This document shows, in pieces, positions 26,770-34,919 of a stretch of DNA of 64,000 bases. A program made the translations under genes and the position numbers. The notes beneath the pieces were generated by a model. The model had not been told where the DNA came from, did not search any database, and was given only the letters and a program-made list of their open reading frames with translations. Numbering within the stretch: the stretch's first letter is position 1; each line of letters starts with the position of its first letter. This DNA is from Allobosea sp. 117 (GTDB lineage: Bacteria > Pseudomonadota > Alphaproteobacteria > Rhizobiales > Xanthobacteraceae): contig NZ_JNLC01000002.1 of assembly GCF_000702305.1 (NCBI RefSeq), forward strand, positions 62,001 through 126,000, in the 5' to 3' direction.

Positions 26770-26796
26770 AAAAAGGCCGGGCGGGTGCCCGGCCTT
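26770..26796 (-). terminator. Rho-independent terminator of potF-like gene
   Basis: A perfect 10-bp stem AAGGCCGGGC/GCCCGGCCTT with a 4-nt loop. Read on the minus strand it is followed directly by a run of U residues (complement of A at 26770-26774). It sits 70 nt after the potF-like stop and separates it from the VOC gene. Confidence 0.88.
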
Positions 26797-26866
26797 CAAC
26801 CCCTGCACGACCGGCTGGGGACAAGGCCCCGCGCCGGCCGGTGCGCATGACTTCACTCTACGGGGC

Positions 26867-27988
26867 TCACTTGCCGCGCTTGAACTTGTTCCAGGTCTTC
26901 GTCACCACGCGCTGGACCTCCTGCGGATAGGTGGTGACGGTGAACAGCTTCGCCTGCGTCTCGGCATCGGGGTAGATCGCCGGGTTCCCCAGGATCTCCT
27001 TGTCGATGAACTTCTGCGACTCGAGATTGCCGTTGGCGTAGGAGATGTAGTTCGAGTTCTTCGCCGCCACCTCGGGCTTCATCATGAAGTTGATGAAGGC
27101 GAGCGCCTCGTCGACATGCTTCGCATCCTTCGGGATGGCGAAGTTGTCGAACCACATCAGAGCGCCTTCCTTGGGGATCAGGTACTCGATGTTGACGGGC
27201 TTCTTCTTGGTCTTCTCGGCGGCTTCCTCGGCGCGGGTCTTGGCCTGGAAGACGTCGCCGGACCAGCCGGTGGCCAGACAGATGTCGCCGCGGGCGAGCG
27301 CGTTGATGTAGCCCGAACTGTCGAACTTCTTGATGAACGGACGGATCGGCATCAGCAGCGCGCCGGCCGCCTCGATGTCCGCCGGGTCCTTGGAGTTCGG
27401 GTCCTTGCCGAGATAGCGCAGCGCGGTGGGGATGATCTCCTCCGGCCCGTCGAGCATGTAGACGCCGCAATCCTTGAGCTTGCTGAGCAGCTCGGGCTTG
27501 AACACGATGTCCCAGGTGTTCAGCGGAATCTCGCCGAGGCGCTGCTTCACCTTGTCGACATTGATGCCGATGCCGGTGGTGCCCCACATGTAGTTCACGG
27601 CGTATTCGTTGCCGGGATCATAGACGGCGAGCCGCTCAGCGATCATCGGCCACTGATACTGGATGTTCGGCAGCTTGGACTTGTCCAGCTTCAGGAAGAC
27701 GCCCGCCTGAATCTGCCGCTGCAGGAAGGAGCCGGTCGGCACCACCACGTCGTAGCCGGTCTTGCCGCCGAGCAGCTTCGTCTCCAGCACCTCGTTGCTG
27801 TCGAAGACGTCGTAGCGGACCTTGATGCCGGTTTCCTTGGTGAACTCTTCGAGGACCGACTCGTCGATATAGTCGGACCAGTTGTAGACATTCACCACCT
27901 TCTCCTGCGCCTGCGCGACGCCGAGGGAGAGCGCGGTGGCGATGCCCGCCAGAAGGCCTGTGGCGACATTCCGAAGTCGAGCCATCAT
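26867..27988 (-). CDS. Putrescine/spermidine-type ABC transporter substrate-binding protein
   Basis: Periplasmic PotD/PotF-family binding protein, 373 residues. It has a signal peptide (LLAGIATALSLGVAQAQ, cleavage at about 28) and the mature start VVNVYNWSDYIDESVLEEFTKETG typical of polyamine receptors. Further family blocks include YDVVVPTGSFLQRQI, GINVDK and LATGWSGDVFQA. No permease or ATPase genes adjoin it, so the rest of the transporter must be elsewhere. It is followed by a strong terminator. A GTGATCAC-centred palindrome lies 93 bp upstream, like the one controlling the adjacent catabolic genes. Spermidine versus putrescine preference is not resolved. Confidence 0.9.
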   Translation of the reverse strand: MMARLRNVATGLLAGIATALSLGVAQAQEKVVNVYNWSDYIDESVLEEFTKETGIKVRYDVFDSNEVLETKLLGGKTGYDVVVPTGSFLQRQIQAGVFLKLDKSKLPNIQYQWPMIAERLAVYDPGNEYAVNYMWGTTGIGINVDKVKQRLGEIPLNTWDIVFKPELLSKLKDCGVYMLDGPEEIIPTALRYLGKDPNSKDPADIEAAGALLMPIRPFIKKFDSSGYINALARGDICLATGWSGDVFQAKTRAEEAAEKTKKKPVNIEYLIPKEGALMWFDNFAIPKDAKHVDEALAFINFMMKPEVAAKNSNYISYANGNLESQKFIDKEILGNPAIYPDAETQAKLFTVTTYPQEVQRVVTKTWNKFKRGK

Positions 27989-28077
27989 GGGTTCCCTGTG
28001 AAAGTTGTTTGACGGATCTCGCGTGCAAGGCCCGTGCCTTCAAGGCTATTGCGTTCGCACGAACGGCTCAAGCATCG

Positions 28078-28091
28078 ATAGTGATCACATT
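28078..28091. promoter_or_regulatory. GTGATCAC palindrome upstream of potF-like gene
   Basis: ATAGTGATCACATT, an 8-bp perfect core with partial flanking symmetry, lies between the glutamine-synthetase-like gene and the potF-like gene. It shares GTGATCACATT with the perfect 18-bp palindrome at 29654, pointing to one regulator for uptake and catabolism. Confidence 0.55.
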
Positions 28092-28124
28092 TTGCGCCGT
28101 TCTGCCGCCGCATCGGGCATTCGA

Positions 28125-29534
28125 TCAGAGGTAGGTGTCGTACTCCAGCGGATTGATGCGGCGCTCGAAGGCGTTGAGCTCGGCTTCCTTCATCACCGCA
28201 TAGACGCGCTGATATTCCGGGCCGAAGGCGCGCTCGACGAAGGCGGAGCCGGCGAAGTCGGCGATCGCCTCGCGCATCGCGTAGGTCAGGCGCGGCGCCT
28301 GCGCCTCATAGGCGTTGCCGGTCAGCGGCGCGGGCGGCTCCAGCCCCTGCTCGATGCCCTCCAGCATGCCGGCGAGGATGGCGGCGAGCACGAGATGCGG
28401 ATGCGCGTCGGCGCCGGCGATGCGGTGCTCGAGGCGCTTCGCCTTGGGCGGGCCGTTCGGCACGCGCACCGCGACCGAGCGGTTGTCGTAGCCCCAGGAG
28501 ATGCCGGTCGGCGCGTAGCTGCCCGGCACCAGGCGGCGGAAGCCGTTATAGCTCGGCACGTAGAACACGGCAGTGTCCGGCATTGTGGCGAGCAGGCCGG
28601 CGGCAGCGCGGCGCAGCAGCACCTCGCCCTCGTCCCCCGCGCCGAAGGCATTGGCGCCGGTCTCGTCGGTGAGGCTGACATGCACATGCATGCCCGAGCC
28701 GGCGAATTCGAGGAAGGGCTTGGCCATGAAGCTGGCCCGCAGCCCGTGCTTGCGGGCGACGCCGTCGATCAGCCGGCGCAGCAATATGGCGTCGTCCGCC
28801 GCGGCCATGGCGTCGCGGCGATGATACAGGTTTACCTCGTACTGGCCGGGGGCGGCTTCCGAGATCACCGTGTCCGCCGGCAGGCCCTGGATGCGCGCCG
28901 CCTCGCGGACCTCGTGCAGCAGCCCCGCATAGGCGTCGAGGTCCGACATCGAATACATGTTCTGCCGCGCCGGGCCGTGCGAGGCGGGGAACACCGGCTC
29001 GGGCACACCGCCGGGGCCGGGCTCGGGCTTCAGCAGGTAGAATTCGAGCTCGAAGGCGACGCAGGGGTGCAACCCCAGCGCGGCGAGGCGGGCGACCTGC
29101 GCGGCGAGCTTGTGGCGCGGATCGAGCTCCCACGGCTTGGCCCCGCCGCGCCCGTCCGGCTCGTACATGGAGATCATCACCTGCGCCGAGCGGCGCGGCG
29201 CCCACGGCACCGGCTTCAACGTCCCGGGCACCGGGCGGCAGAGGCCGTCGCGGTCGCCGGTCTCGATGTGAATGCCGGTCTCCTCGACCTCGCGCCCCCA
29301 GATGTCGAGGCCGAAGATGGAGAGCGGGATGGCGACGCCGTCGCTCCAGATCTTGGAGGCCGCCCCGCCGGGAATCCATTTGCCGCGCAGCACGCCGTGG
29401 GTGTCGGGGAGCAGGACCTCGACGATCTCGGGCACGCCCTCGCGGGCGAGATAGGAACCGAGCTCGTCGCCGGCTTCGGCGCCGGGAGTCTGGTTGGCGG
29501 CCGCGACGGCAGGCGCGGCTTCAGGCAGCGGCAT
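28125..29534 (-). CDS. puuA: Glutamine synthetase family protein, probable gamma-glutamylputrescine synthetase
   Basis: ATP-dependent ligase of the GlnA fold, 469 residues, type III-like and not the housekeeping GlnA. Active-site blocks are visible: EAAPGQYEVNLYH, AGSGMHVHVSL, NRSVAVRVPNG and EHRIAGADAHPHLVLAAILAG. In this neighbourhood (polyamine binding protein downstream, class III aminotransferase divergent) the most likely reaction is glutamylation of putrescine. Glutamylation of another amine is possible. The start at 29534 shares a 179-bp divergent promoter region with the aminotransferase, containing the 18-bp operator palindrome. Confidence 0.8.
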   Translation of the reverse strand: MPLPEAAPAVAAANQTPGAEAGDELGSYLAREGVPEIVEVLLPDTHGVLRGKWIPGGAASKIWSDGVAIPLSIFGLDIWGREVEETGIHIETGDRDGLCRPVPGTLKPVPWAPRRSAQVMISMYEPDGRGGAKPWELDPRHKLAAQVARLAALGLHPCVAFELEFYLLKPEPGPGGVPEPVFPASHGPARQNMYSMSDLDAYAGLLHEVREAARIQGLPADTVISEAAPGQYEVNLYHRRDAMAAADDAILLRRLIDGVARKHGLRASFMAKPFLEFAGSGMHVHVSLTDETGANAFGAGDEGEVLLRRAAAGLLATMPDTAVFYVPSYNGFRRLVPGSYAPTGISWGYDNRSVAVRVPNGPPKAKRLEHRIAGADAHPHLVLAAILAGMLEGIEQGLEPPAPLTGNAYEAQAPRLTYAMREAIADFAGSAFVERAFGPEYQRVYAVMKEAELNAFERRINPLEYDTYL

Positions 29535-29653
29535 GATGCACCCTGGTTGTCTGCACGATCGATTGTGCCCATGGCGACGGTACGGCGGTCAAGCCGCCCG
29601 CCCTCATGAGCGCTCGGGCGCCCTTTTGCCACGCCTCGGCGCTTGACGCACGA

Positions 29654-29671
29654 AGAATGTGATCACATTCT
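29654..29671. promoter_or_regulatory. 18-bp perfect operator palindrome between puuA-like gene and aminotransferase
   Basis: AGAATGTGATCACATTCT is perfectly self-complementary. A TTGACG hexamer (29643-29648) starts 6 nt upstream; with a 17-bp spacer the -10 hexamer would fall on CATTCT at the palindrome's right end, so a bound protein would cover the aminotransferase promoter. Repression is therefore the likely mode. The regulator gene is not recognised in the window. Confidence 0.7.
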
Positions 29672-29713
29672 GCCGGCATCCGGCTCCGCCGCTTTGCATC
29701 CAGCAGGTAATCC

Positions 29714-31099
29714 ATGTCCTTCCCCTCCTCGACCGCCGAGCTGCGCGCGCTCGACGCCGCGCACCATCTCCACCCGTTCAGCGACACCAAGTCGCTCAAC
29801 GCCGAGGGCGCACGGGTGATCGTCAAGGCCGAGGGGGTGTGGCTCACCGACTCCGAGGGCAACCGCATCCTCGACGGCATGTCCGGCCTCTGGTGCGTCA
29901 ATGTCGGCTATGGGCGGCAGGAGATCGTCGAGGCGGTGCGCGCCCAGATGAGCGAGCTGCCCTATTACAACACCTTCTTCAAGACCACCCACAAGCCGGC
30001 GATCGAGCTGGCGACGCGGCTCGCGGAGCTGACCCCGCCTCAGTTCAGCCGGGTATTCTTCACCGGCTCCGGCTCGGAATCGAACGACACGGTGATCCGC
30101 CTCGTGCGGCGCTACTTCGACATCAAGGAGCAGCCGCACAAGAAGATCATCATCTCGCGCCGCAACGCCTATCACGGCTCGACGGTAGGCGCGGCGAGCC
30201 TCGGCGGCATGGCGCCGATGCACGCGCAGGGCGACCTGCCGATCCCCGGCATCGTGCACATCGCCCAGCCGTATTTCTGGGGCGAGGCGCGCCAGGGTGA
30301 GACGCCGGAGGAGTTCGGCCTGCGCACCGCGAAGGCGCTCGAATCCACCATCGACGCGCTCGGCGAGGACCGCATCGCCGCCTTCATCGCCGAGCCGATC
30401 CAGGGCGCCGGCGGCGTCATCATCCCGCCCGCGACCTACTGGCCGGAGATCGCCCGCATCTGCCGCGAGCGCGACATCCTGTTCATCTCCGACGAGGTGA
30501 TCTGCGGGTTCGGGCGCACCGGCAAATGGTTCGGCTGCGAGACCTTCGGCACACAGCCGGACATCCTGGTCATGGCGAAGGGCATCACCTCCGGCTACAT
30601 GCCGCTCGGCGGCGTTATGGTTGCCGACCGCGTCGCCGACGTGCTGATCGAGCATGGCGGCGACTTCAACCACGGCTACACCTATTCCGGCCATCCGGCG
30701 GCCTGCGCGGCGGCGCTGGCCAATCTCGACATCATGCAGAGCGAGGGCCTGGTCGAGCGGGTGGCGAACGATGCCGGGCCGTATCTGGCCGCCCGCTGGC
30801 GGGCGCTCGCCGAGCATCCCCTCGTCGGCGAGGCGCCGATGATGGGCCTCGTCGGCGCGCTGGAGCTGACGCCGGACAAGGCGGGCCGCACCCGGTTCCC
30901 GGATGTCGGGCAGGTCGGCACGCTGGCGCGCGACTTCTCCTTCAAGAACGGGCTCGTCATGCGCGCCGTGCGCGACCGGCTGATCATCGCGCCGCCGCTC
31001 ACCATCTCGCACGGCGAGATCGACGAGCTCGTCGCCCGCGCCCGCAAGACGCTGGACGACACCTGGGGCGAGCTCTCGCGGCGCGGCTGGGTACGCTAG
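29714..31099 (+). CDS. Class III aminotransferase, probable putrescine/omega-amino acid transaminase
   Basis: PLP-dependent transaminase, 461 residues. It has FTGSGSESND, the YHGSTVGAASLGG motif, DEVICGFGRTG and the Schiff-base Lys289 in MAKGITSGYMPLGG. The opening HHLHPFSDTKSLNAEG is characteristic of the SpuC/YgjG-like group that transaminates putrescine or similar diamines, usually with pyruvate. It is divergent from the gamma-glutamylputrescine synthetase-like gene and shares its operator, which supports polyamine catabolism. The stop codon TAG is contributed by dispersed repeat copy B directly downstream. Confidence 0.88.
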   Translation: MSFPSSTAELRALDAAHHLHPFSDTKSLNAEGARVIVKAEGVWLTDSEGNRILDGMSGLWCVNVGYGRQEIVEAVRAQMSELPYYNTFFKTTHKPAIELATRLAELTPPQFSRVFFTGSGSESNDTVIRLVRRYFDIKEQPHKKIIISRRNAYHGSTVGAASLGGMAPMHAQGDLPIPGIVHIAQPYFWGEARQGETPEEFGLRTAKALESTIDALGEDRIAAFIAEPIQGAGGVIIPPATYWPEIARICRERDILFISDEVICGFGRTGKWFGCETFGTQPDILVMAKGITSGYMPLGGVMVADRVADVLIEHGGDFNHGYTYSGHPAACAAALANLDIMQSEGLVERVANDAGPYLAARWRALAEHPLVGEAPMMGLVGALELTPDKAGRTRFPDVGQVGTLARDFSFKNGLVMRAVRDRLIIAPPLTISHGEIDELVARARKTLDDTWGELSRRGWVR

Positions 31100-31210
31100 A
31101 GCATTTTCCGCGAAAATTGAGAGACTTTCGCGATCAGAAAATGCTCCAGCTCGTTGAATAGAGAGCACTTTCTTGTGGTTCGGATGTTTCCATCCGAACG
31201 GAAAGGCTCC
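31098..31210 (-). repeat. Dispersed two-hairpin repeat, copy B
   Basis: Inverted relative to copy A. Hairpin II (AGCATTTTCCGCGAAAA side) comes first on the plus strand, immediately after and overlapping the aminotransferase stop. Hairpin I is GTTCGGATG/CATCCGAAC (31178-31199), a different sequence from copy A but equally well paired. It is directly followed by copy C in the same orientation. Confidence 0.82.
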
Positions 31211-31324
31211 AGAGCATTTTCCGCGAAAGTTGAGTGACTTTCGCGATCAGAAACTGCTCCAGTCTATTGAATCCAGAGCACTTTCTTGCCGGTCGGGCGA
31301 TTCCACCTGACCGGAAAGGGCTCC
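31211..31324 (-). repeat. Dispersed two-hairpin repeat, copy C (tandem with B)
   Basis: About 80 percent identical to copy B over the hairpin II half. Hairpin I is CCGGTC-G-GG/CC-T-GACCGG (31289-31314) with one G-U pair, again a distinct stem sequence. The tandem B-C arrangement suggests local duplication followed by divergence. Confidence 0.8.
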
Positions 31325-31417
31325 GAGTTGCGACCTTTGGTTGCACCCTATATGCGCCGACGCTCGAAACGTGCTTTCATGGCGCGGGGCGTTCTCTCGT
31401 TGGTGTGACCGCATTCC

Positions 31418-32797
31418 ATGGACGCGATGATCCAGCCGGCAGACACCGCAGGCGTCAGCCATGCGCGCGCTGCCGCCCTGCGGTCCGAAGCCGAGGCGCT
31501 CTATCTCGGCACCCGCCCGAGGACCCGCGCGGCCGCCGGCGCCGCCGCGCATCTGTTCGACGGCGTGCCGATGCACTGGATGACCGACTGGTCGACGCCG
31601 GTGCCGCTGGTGGTCGAGGCCGCCACCGGCGCCCGGCTGACCGACATAGACGGGCACGGCTATGACGATTTCTGCCTCGGCGACACCGCCGCGCTGTTCG
31701 GCCACGGGCCGCCGGCGGTGGTCGAGGCGCTGGTCCGGCAGGCGCCGCGCGGCCTCGCCACCATGCTGCCGAGCGCCGACGCGGCGGCGGTCGGCGAGTT
31801 GCTGTTCCGGCGCTTCGGCCTGCCGCAATGGCAGATCGCCACCACCGCCTCGGACGCCAACCGCTTCGCGCTGCGCGCCGCCCGCGCCGCCACGGGGCGC
31901 CCGCGCATCCTCGTCTTCGACGGCTCCTATCACGGCGCTGTGGGCGAGACCTTCGTCGAGCTCGGCGCCGACGGGCGCCCGCGCAACAAGTCCGGCCTCG
32001 TGGGCGAGCCGCGCGACCTCGCCTCGCTGACCCGCGTGGTGCCGTTCAACGACACCGACGCGCTGGAGGCGGCGCTGTTCGACGGCACCGTCGCCTGCGT
32101 CATTACCGAGCCGGTGATGACCAATTGCGCGATGGTGCTGCCGCAGCCGGGCTTCCACCGGGCGCTGCGCGAGATCACCCGCCGGCACGGCACGCTGCTC
32201 TTGATCGACGAGACCCACACGCTCTCCACCGCGCTCGGCGGCTACACCGGCGAGCACCGCCTCGCGCCCGACCTCATGGTGATCGGCAAGGCGATCGCCG
32301 GCGGCGTGCCGGCGGCGGTGTGGGGGATGACGGAGGAGACGGCGCAGCGCTTCCGCCTCGCCCGCGCCTCGGTGCCGGAGGGCCATTCGGGCATCGGCAC
32401 CACGCTGTCCGGCAGCCCGCTGCAGCTCGCCGCCCTGCGCGCGGCGCTGGAGCAGGTGGCGACGCCGGAAGCCTATATCCACATGAACGGGCTCGCCGAC
32501 CGCATGGAGAGCGGCCTCGCGGCGGTGATCCGCGCCGCCGGGCTGCCCTGGCACGTCGCCCGCTGCGGGGCGCGGGTCGAGGTGGTGCGCGCCCCCGCGC
32601 CGCTGCTCAACGGGGCGGAGGCGAACCGGGCGCATTATCCGGCACTGGAGGCGACCATCCACCTCGCGCTGCTGGTGCGCGGCGTGCTGATTTCGCCCTT
32701 CCACGACATGATGCTGGCCTCGCCGGCGACCGGCGAGGACCAGGTCGACCGGCTCATCGCCGCGACCCGCGAGGTGGTGCAGCGGCTGACGGGGTAA
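31418..32797 (+). CDS. Class III aminotransferase, GSA-aminomutase-like subgroup
   Basis: PLP-dependent enzyme, 459 residues, of the aspartate aminotransferase family annotated near glutamate-1-semialdehyde aminomutases. It has DFCLGDTAALFGHGPPAV, TTASDANRFALRAARA, the YHGAVGETF segment, DETHTLSTALGGY and PLP Lys291 in VIGKAIAGGVPAAVWG. It differs from the preceding aminotransferase in all blocks, so the two are not a recent duplicate. No heme-pathway gene is nearby, so true GSAM activity is unlikely; the substrate is unknown. The two tandem repeats fill the 318-bp gap upstream. ATG 31418 is used; ATG 31427 is an equally plausible start. Confidence 0.82.
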   Translation: MDAMIQPADTAGVSHARAAALRSEAEALYLGTRPRTRAAAGAAAHLFDGVPMHWMTDWSTPVPLVVEAATGARLTDIDGHGYDDFCLGDTAALFGHGPPAVVEALVRQAPRGLATMLPSADAAAVGELLFRRFGLPQWQIATTASDANRFALRAARAATGRPRILVFDGSYHGAVGETFVELGADGRPRNKSGLVGEPRDLASLTRVVPFNDTDALEAALFDGTVACVITEPVMTNCAMVLPQPGFHRALREITRRHGTLLLIDETHTLSTALGGYTGEHRLAPDLMVIGKAIAGGVPAAVWGMTEETAQRFRLARASVPEGHSGIGTTLSGSPLQLAALRAALEQVATPEAYIHMNGLADRMESGLAAVIRAAGLPWHVARCGARVEVVRAPAPLLNGAEANRAHYPALEATIHLALLVRGVLISPFHDMMLASPATGEDQVDRLIAATREVVQRLTG

Positions 32798-32809
32798 TGC
32801 CTCTCCGCC

Positions 32810-32837
32810 TTGCAATCCATCTTTTTGTATCTACAAT
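32810..32837 (+). promoter_or_regulatory. Promoter and operator of brnTA
   Basis: A good sigma-70-like promoter, TTGCAA (32810-32815), 16-bp spacer, TACAAT (32832-32837). The palindrome TTGTA-TC-TACAA (32825-32836) covers the -10 region, consistent with autorepression by the BrnT/BrnA complex. AT content here is well above the flanking genes. Confidence 0.6.
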
Positions 32838-32843
32838 AAAAGT

Positions 32844-33122
32844 GTGAAGATCGAATTCGATCCGGTAAAAAGCGCCAGGAACCGCGAGGAGCGGGGACTG
32901 GCGTTTGATCGGGTCGCCGAATTCGATTGGGCGACGGCGCGGCTGACGGAAGATGTTCGCTTCGCTTATCCGGAACGCCGCTTTGTCGCGCTCGGCTTTG
33001 TCGAAGGACGCCTGCACGTGGTCTGCTTCACGCCCATTGCCGAGGGCATTCGCGTGATCAGCTTTCGAAAAGCCAATCCGCGGGAGGTGCGAAGATATGA
33101 GCAGGAAACCGCTGACAAATGA
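32844..33122 (+). CDS. brnT: BrnT family toxin
   Basis: A 92-residue ribonuclease toxin of type II BrnT/BrnA systems. The family hallmarks are clear: an opening KIEFDPVKSARNREERGLAFDRV, a central FAYPERRFVALGFVEGRLHVVCFT core and a C-terminal IRVISFRKANPREVRRYEQ, which carries the catalytic Arg/Glu/Lys region. The GTG start lies 7 nt after the -10 hexamer, implying a very short or leaderless mRNA. The antitoxin frame overlaps its end by 26 nt. It inhibits growth by RNA cleavage when unopposed (family knowledge). Confidence 0.93.
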   Translation: MKIEFDPVKSARNREERGLAFDRVAEFDWATARLTEDVRFAYPERRFVALGFVEGRLHVVCFTPIAEGIRVISFRKANPREVRRYEQETADK

Positions 33123-33369
33123 AAGCGGCGAGGTGCGCGAGCTGACGCGCCGAGACATGCGGCAAATGAAACCTGCCGCCGATGTCCTGCCGGCTGAGCT
33201 CGTCGACATGCTGCCCAAGAAGCGGCGTGGCGAACGGGGGCCGCAGAAACGCTCGACGAAGCAGCAGGTCACGCTTCGCCTGGACCGCGATGTCGTGGAT
33301 TATTTCCGGGCGACCGGCGACGGCTGGCAAAGCCGCATCAATGAAGCACTGAGAAAAACGCTCGACTGA
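33097..33369 (+). CDS. brnA: BrnA family antitoxin
   Basis: A 90-residue ribbon-helix-helix antitoxin. The C-terminal half QQVTLRLDRDVVDYFRATGDGWQSRINEALRKTL is the RHH DNA-binding module, while the N-terminal ELTRRDMRQMKPA region should wrap the toxin. ATG 33097 lies inside brnT (26-nt overlap), coupling antitoxin synthesis to toxin translation. Both genes look intact, so the system is probably functional. Confidence 0.92.
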   Translation: MSRKPLTNESGEVRELTRRDMRQMKPAADVLPAELVDMLPKKRRGERGPQKRSTKQQVTLRLDRDVVDYFRATGDGWQSRINEALRKTLD

Positions 33370-33386
33370 TCCGCCGTTCTTCTCTC

Positions 33387-33725
33387 TCACCCCTGCTCGG
33401 TCGGGAAGCCGGCGGCTTTCCAGGCGAGGATGCCGCCCGCCATGTGGCGGTGAAGGTCGTGGCCGGCGGCCTGCGCGGCGGCGGCGGCCTTCTGCGAGCG
33501 CTGGCCGGAGCGGCAGGAGAAGACGAGGGTTCTGCCCTCCGGGTCCGGCAGTCCGTCCGCATCGAAGGTCGAGAGCGGGAACCCGACCGCGCCGGGGATG
33601 CGCTCGGCGGCCAGCTCGTTCGGCTCGCGCACGTCCACCAAGAGGATGGTGCCGTCCTCGATACCCTGCTTCACTTCCTCGACCGAGAGATCCTCGATCA
33701 CGCCGCCGAACGGGTTGGGATGCAT
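33387..33725 (-). CDS. Rhodanese-like domain protein
   Basis: A single-domain sulfurtransferase-fold protein, 112 residues, with active-site Cys71 in the loop CRSGQRS and the typical VDVREPNE and GAVGFPLSTF motifs. It carries persulfide sulfur or serves a related thiol function in the cytosol. ATG 33725 has GAGGAG upstream; further upstream in-frame codons enter dispersed repeat copy D and are rejected. The stop is 17 nt from the convergent brnA. Confidence 0.88.
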   Translation of the reverse strand: MHPNPFGGVIEDLSVEEVKQGIEDGTILLVDVREPNELAAERIPGAVGFPLSTFDADGLPDPEGRTLVFSCRSGQRSQKAAAAAQAAGHDLHRHMAGGILAWKAAGFPTEQG

Positions 33726-33745
33726 GGCACGCACTCCTCGCTGGA

Positions 33746-33859
33746 AGAGCCCTTTCCGATCAGGTTGAACCACCCGATCGATAGGAAAGCGCTCTCGATT
33801 CACAGGCCGGGGCATTTCCCAGTCGCGAACGTCGATCAACTTTCGCGGGAAATACTCCA
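33746..33859 (+). repeat. Dispersed two-hairpin repeat, copy D
   Basis: Same orientation as copy A, between the rhodanese gene start and the DMT transporter stop. Hairpin I is CGATC-A-GGT/ACC-C-GATCG (33757-33780) with one A-C mismatch. Hairpin II (GGCATTTCCC...GGGAAAT) is more degenerate than in A-C. It would fall in the leader of the rhodanese mRNA or the trailer of the transporter mRNA. Confidence 0.72.
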
Positions 33860-33923
33860 GACAGGAGGTAGACGGCCGGATGCGCGCGCGCAAGAGGCCT
33901 CCGCTCGGGAGGCCAGCGCGCCC

Positions 33924-34919
33924 TCAGTGCGGACGCACCGCCGCCACGCCGGCGACGATCAGCCCGCCGCCGACCAGCACCGCCAGCGAGGGCCACTCGC
34001 CGAACAGCAGCGCGGCGAGCGCGATGCCGACGAGGATCTGCAGCAGCAGCACGACCGAGACCAGGCTCGCCGGCAGGCGGCCGAGCGCGAAGGTCGCGAG
34101 CCCCTGCCCCGCGGCATGGGTGACGATGCCGAGCCCGGCCACCGCCAGCAGCCCGCCGAGGCTCGCGGGGATGATCGTCTCGCCGGCCGCGACCGCCCAG
34201 ATGAGGCAGAACACCGCACCGGTCGCCGAGGACAGGAAGGAGACCATGCCGCCGCCGAGCGGCTTGGCGCCGCGCCGCATCACGCGCACGGCCAGCACAT
34301 AGGTCGCGTAGAAGCCCGCCGCCAGCAGGCAGAGCAGATCGCCGATCGTCGAGGCGCCGGCGGTGCCGCCGGTGGCGCTGGAGAGCACGATGACCGTGGT
34401 GCCGGCGAGGCCGAGCGCGAGGGCGGCGACGACGCCGAGCGTCGGCCGCTCGCCCAGCATCATCCAGCCGAGCAGCATGATGAAGGCCGGCGACATGTTG
34501 CCGATCAGCAGCGCATTGGCGGTCGCGGTCTGGGCGAGGCCGACATGGAAGGCGACGAGGTCGGCGGCGAAGAACAGGCCGGCGAGCGTCGACAGCGCGA
34601 ACTGGCGGGCGGTGAACGGCACCATCCGCTGCCCCGGCTTGGCATCGGCGGCCATGGCGCGGTGCTCGGCATAGGCCCACAGCGCGGTCGGCCCCAGCGC
34701 GAAGACGAGGCGCCAGAAGCCGATCGCCGCCGGCCCGACGTCGGACAAGCGCACGAAGATCGCCGAGAAGCCGATGCACAGCGCCGCCCACAGCAGCGCG
34801 ACGAAGGCCTGCCGTCGCCGGAGCGCTTCGACCTGCTCGCTGACGATGGCGGGAAGCGCGATGGAATCGGACACGCTCGCTGACGCGATGGCGAGCGAGG
34901 CGGGGGGCGGCGGCGACAT
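33924..34919 (-). CDS. EamA/DMT-family transporter
   Basis: Inner-membrane drug/metabolite exporter, 331 residues, with about ten hydrophobic helices in two EamA repeats. Typical features are FVRLSDVGPAAIGFWR after TM1, the NALLIGNMSPAFIMLLGWMMLGERP motif at the end of repeat one and a LLLQILVGIALAALLFGEWPS counterpart in repeat two. The first 40 residues are an unconserved cytosolic extension; an internal start is possible. It is divergent from a LysR regulator across about 200 AT-rich bp, so it is probably that regulator's target. The substrate (amino acid or metabolite efflux) is unknown. Confidence 0.85.
   Translation of the reverse strand: MSPPPPASLAIASASVSDSIALPAIVSEQVEALRRRQAFVALLWAALCIGFSAIFVRLSDVGPAAIGFWRLVFALGPTALWAYAEHRAMAADAKPGQRMVPFTARQFALSTLAGLFFAADLVAFHVGLAQTATANALLIGNMSPAFIMLLGWMMLGERPTLGVVAALALGLAGTTVIVLSSATGGTAGASTIGDLLCLLAAGFYATYVLAVRVMRRGAKPLGGGMVSFLSSATGAVFCLIWAVAAGETIIPASLGGLLAVAGLGIVTHAAGQGLATFALGRLPASLVSVVLLLQILVGIALAALLFGEWPSLAVLVGGGLIVAGVAAVRPH

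Noticed and set aside
31418..32797. hemL (glutamate-1-semialdehyde aminomutase) for the second aminotransferase
   Set aside because: General family resemblance only; no heme-synthesis neighbours, and the usual GSAM signature blocks are not convincing.
32825..33369. Possible prophage or integron remnant at brnTA
   Set aside because: Only the toxin-antitoxin genes are present, with no att-like repeats, recombinase or cassette sites.
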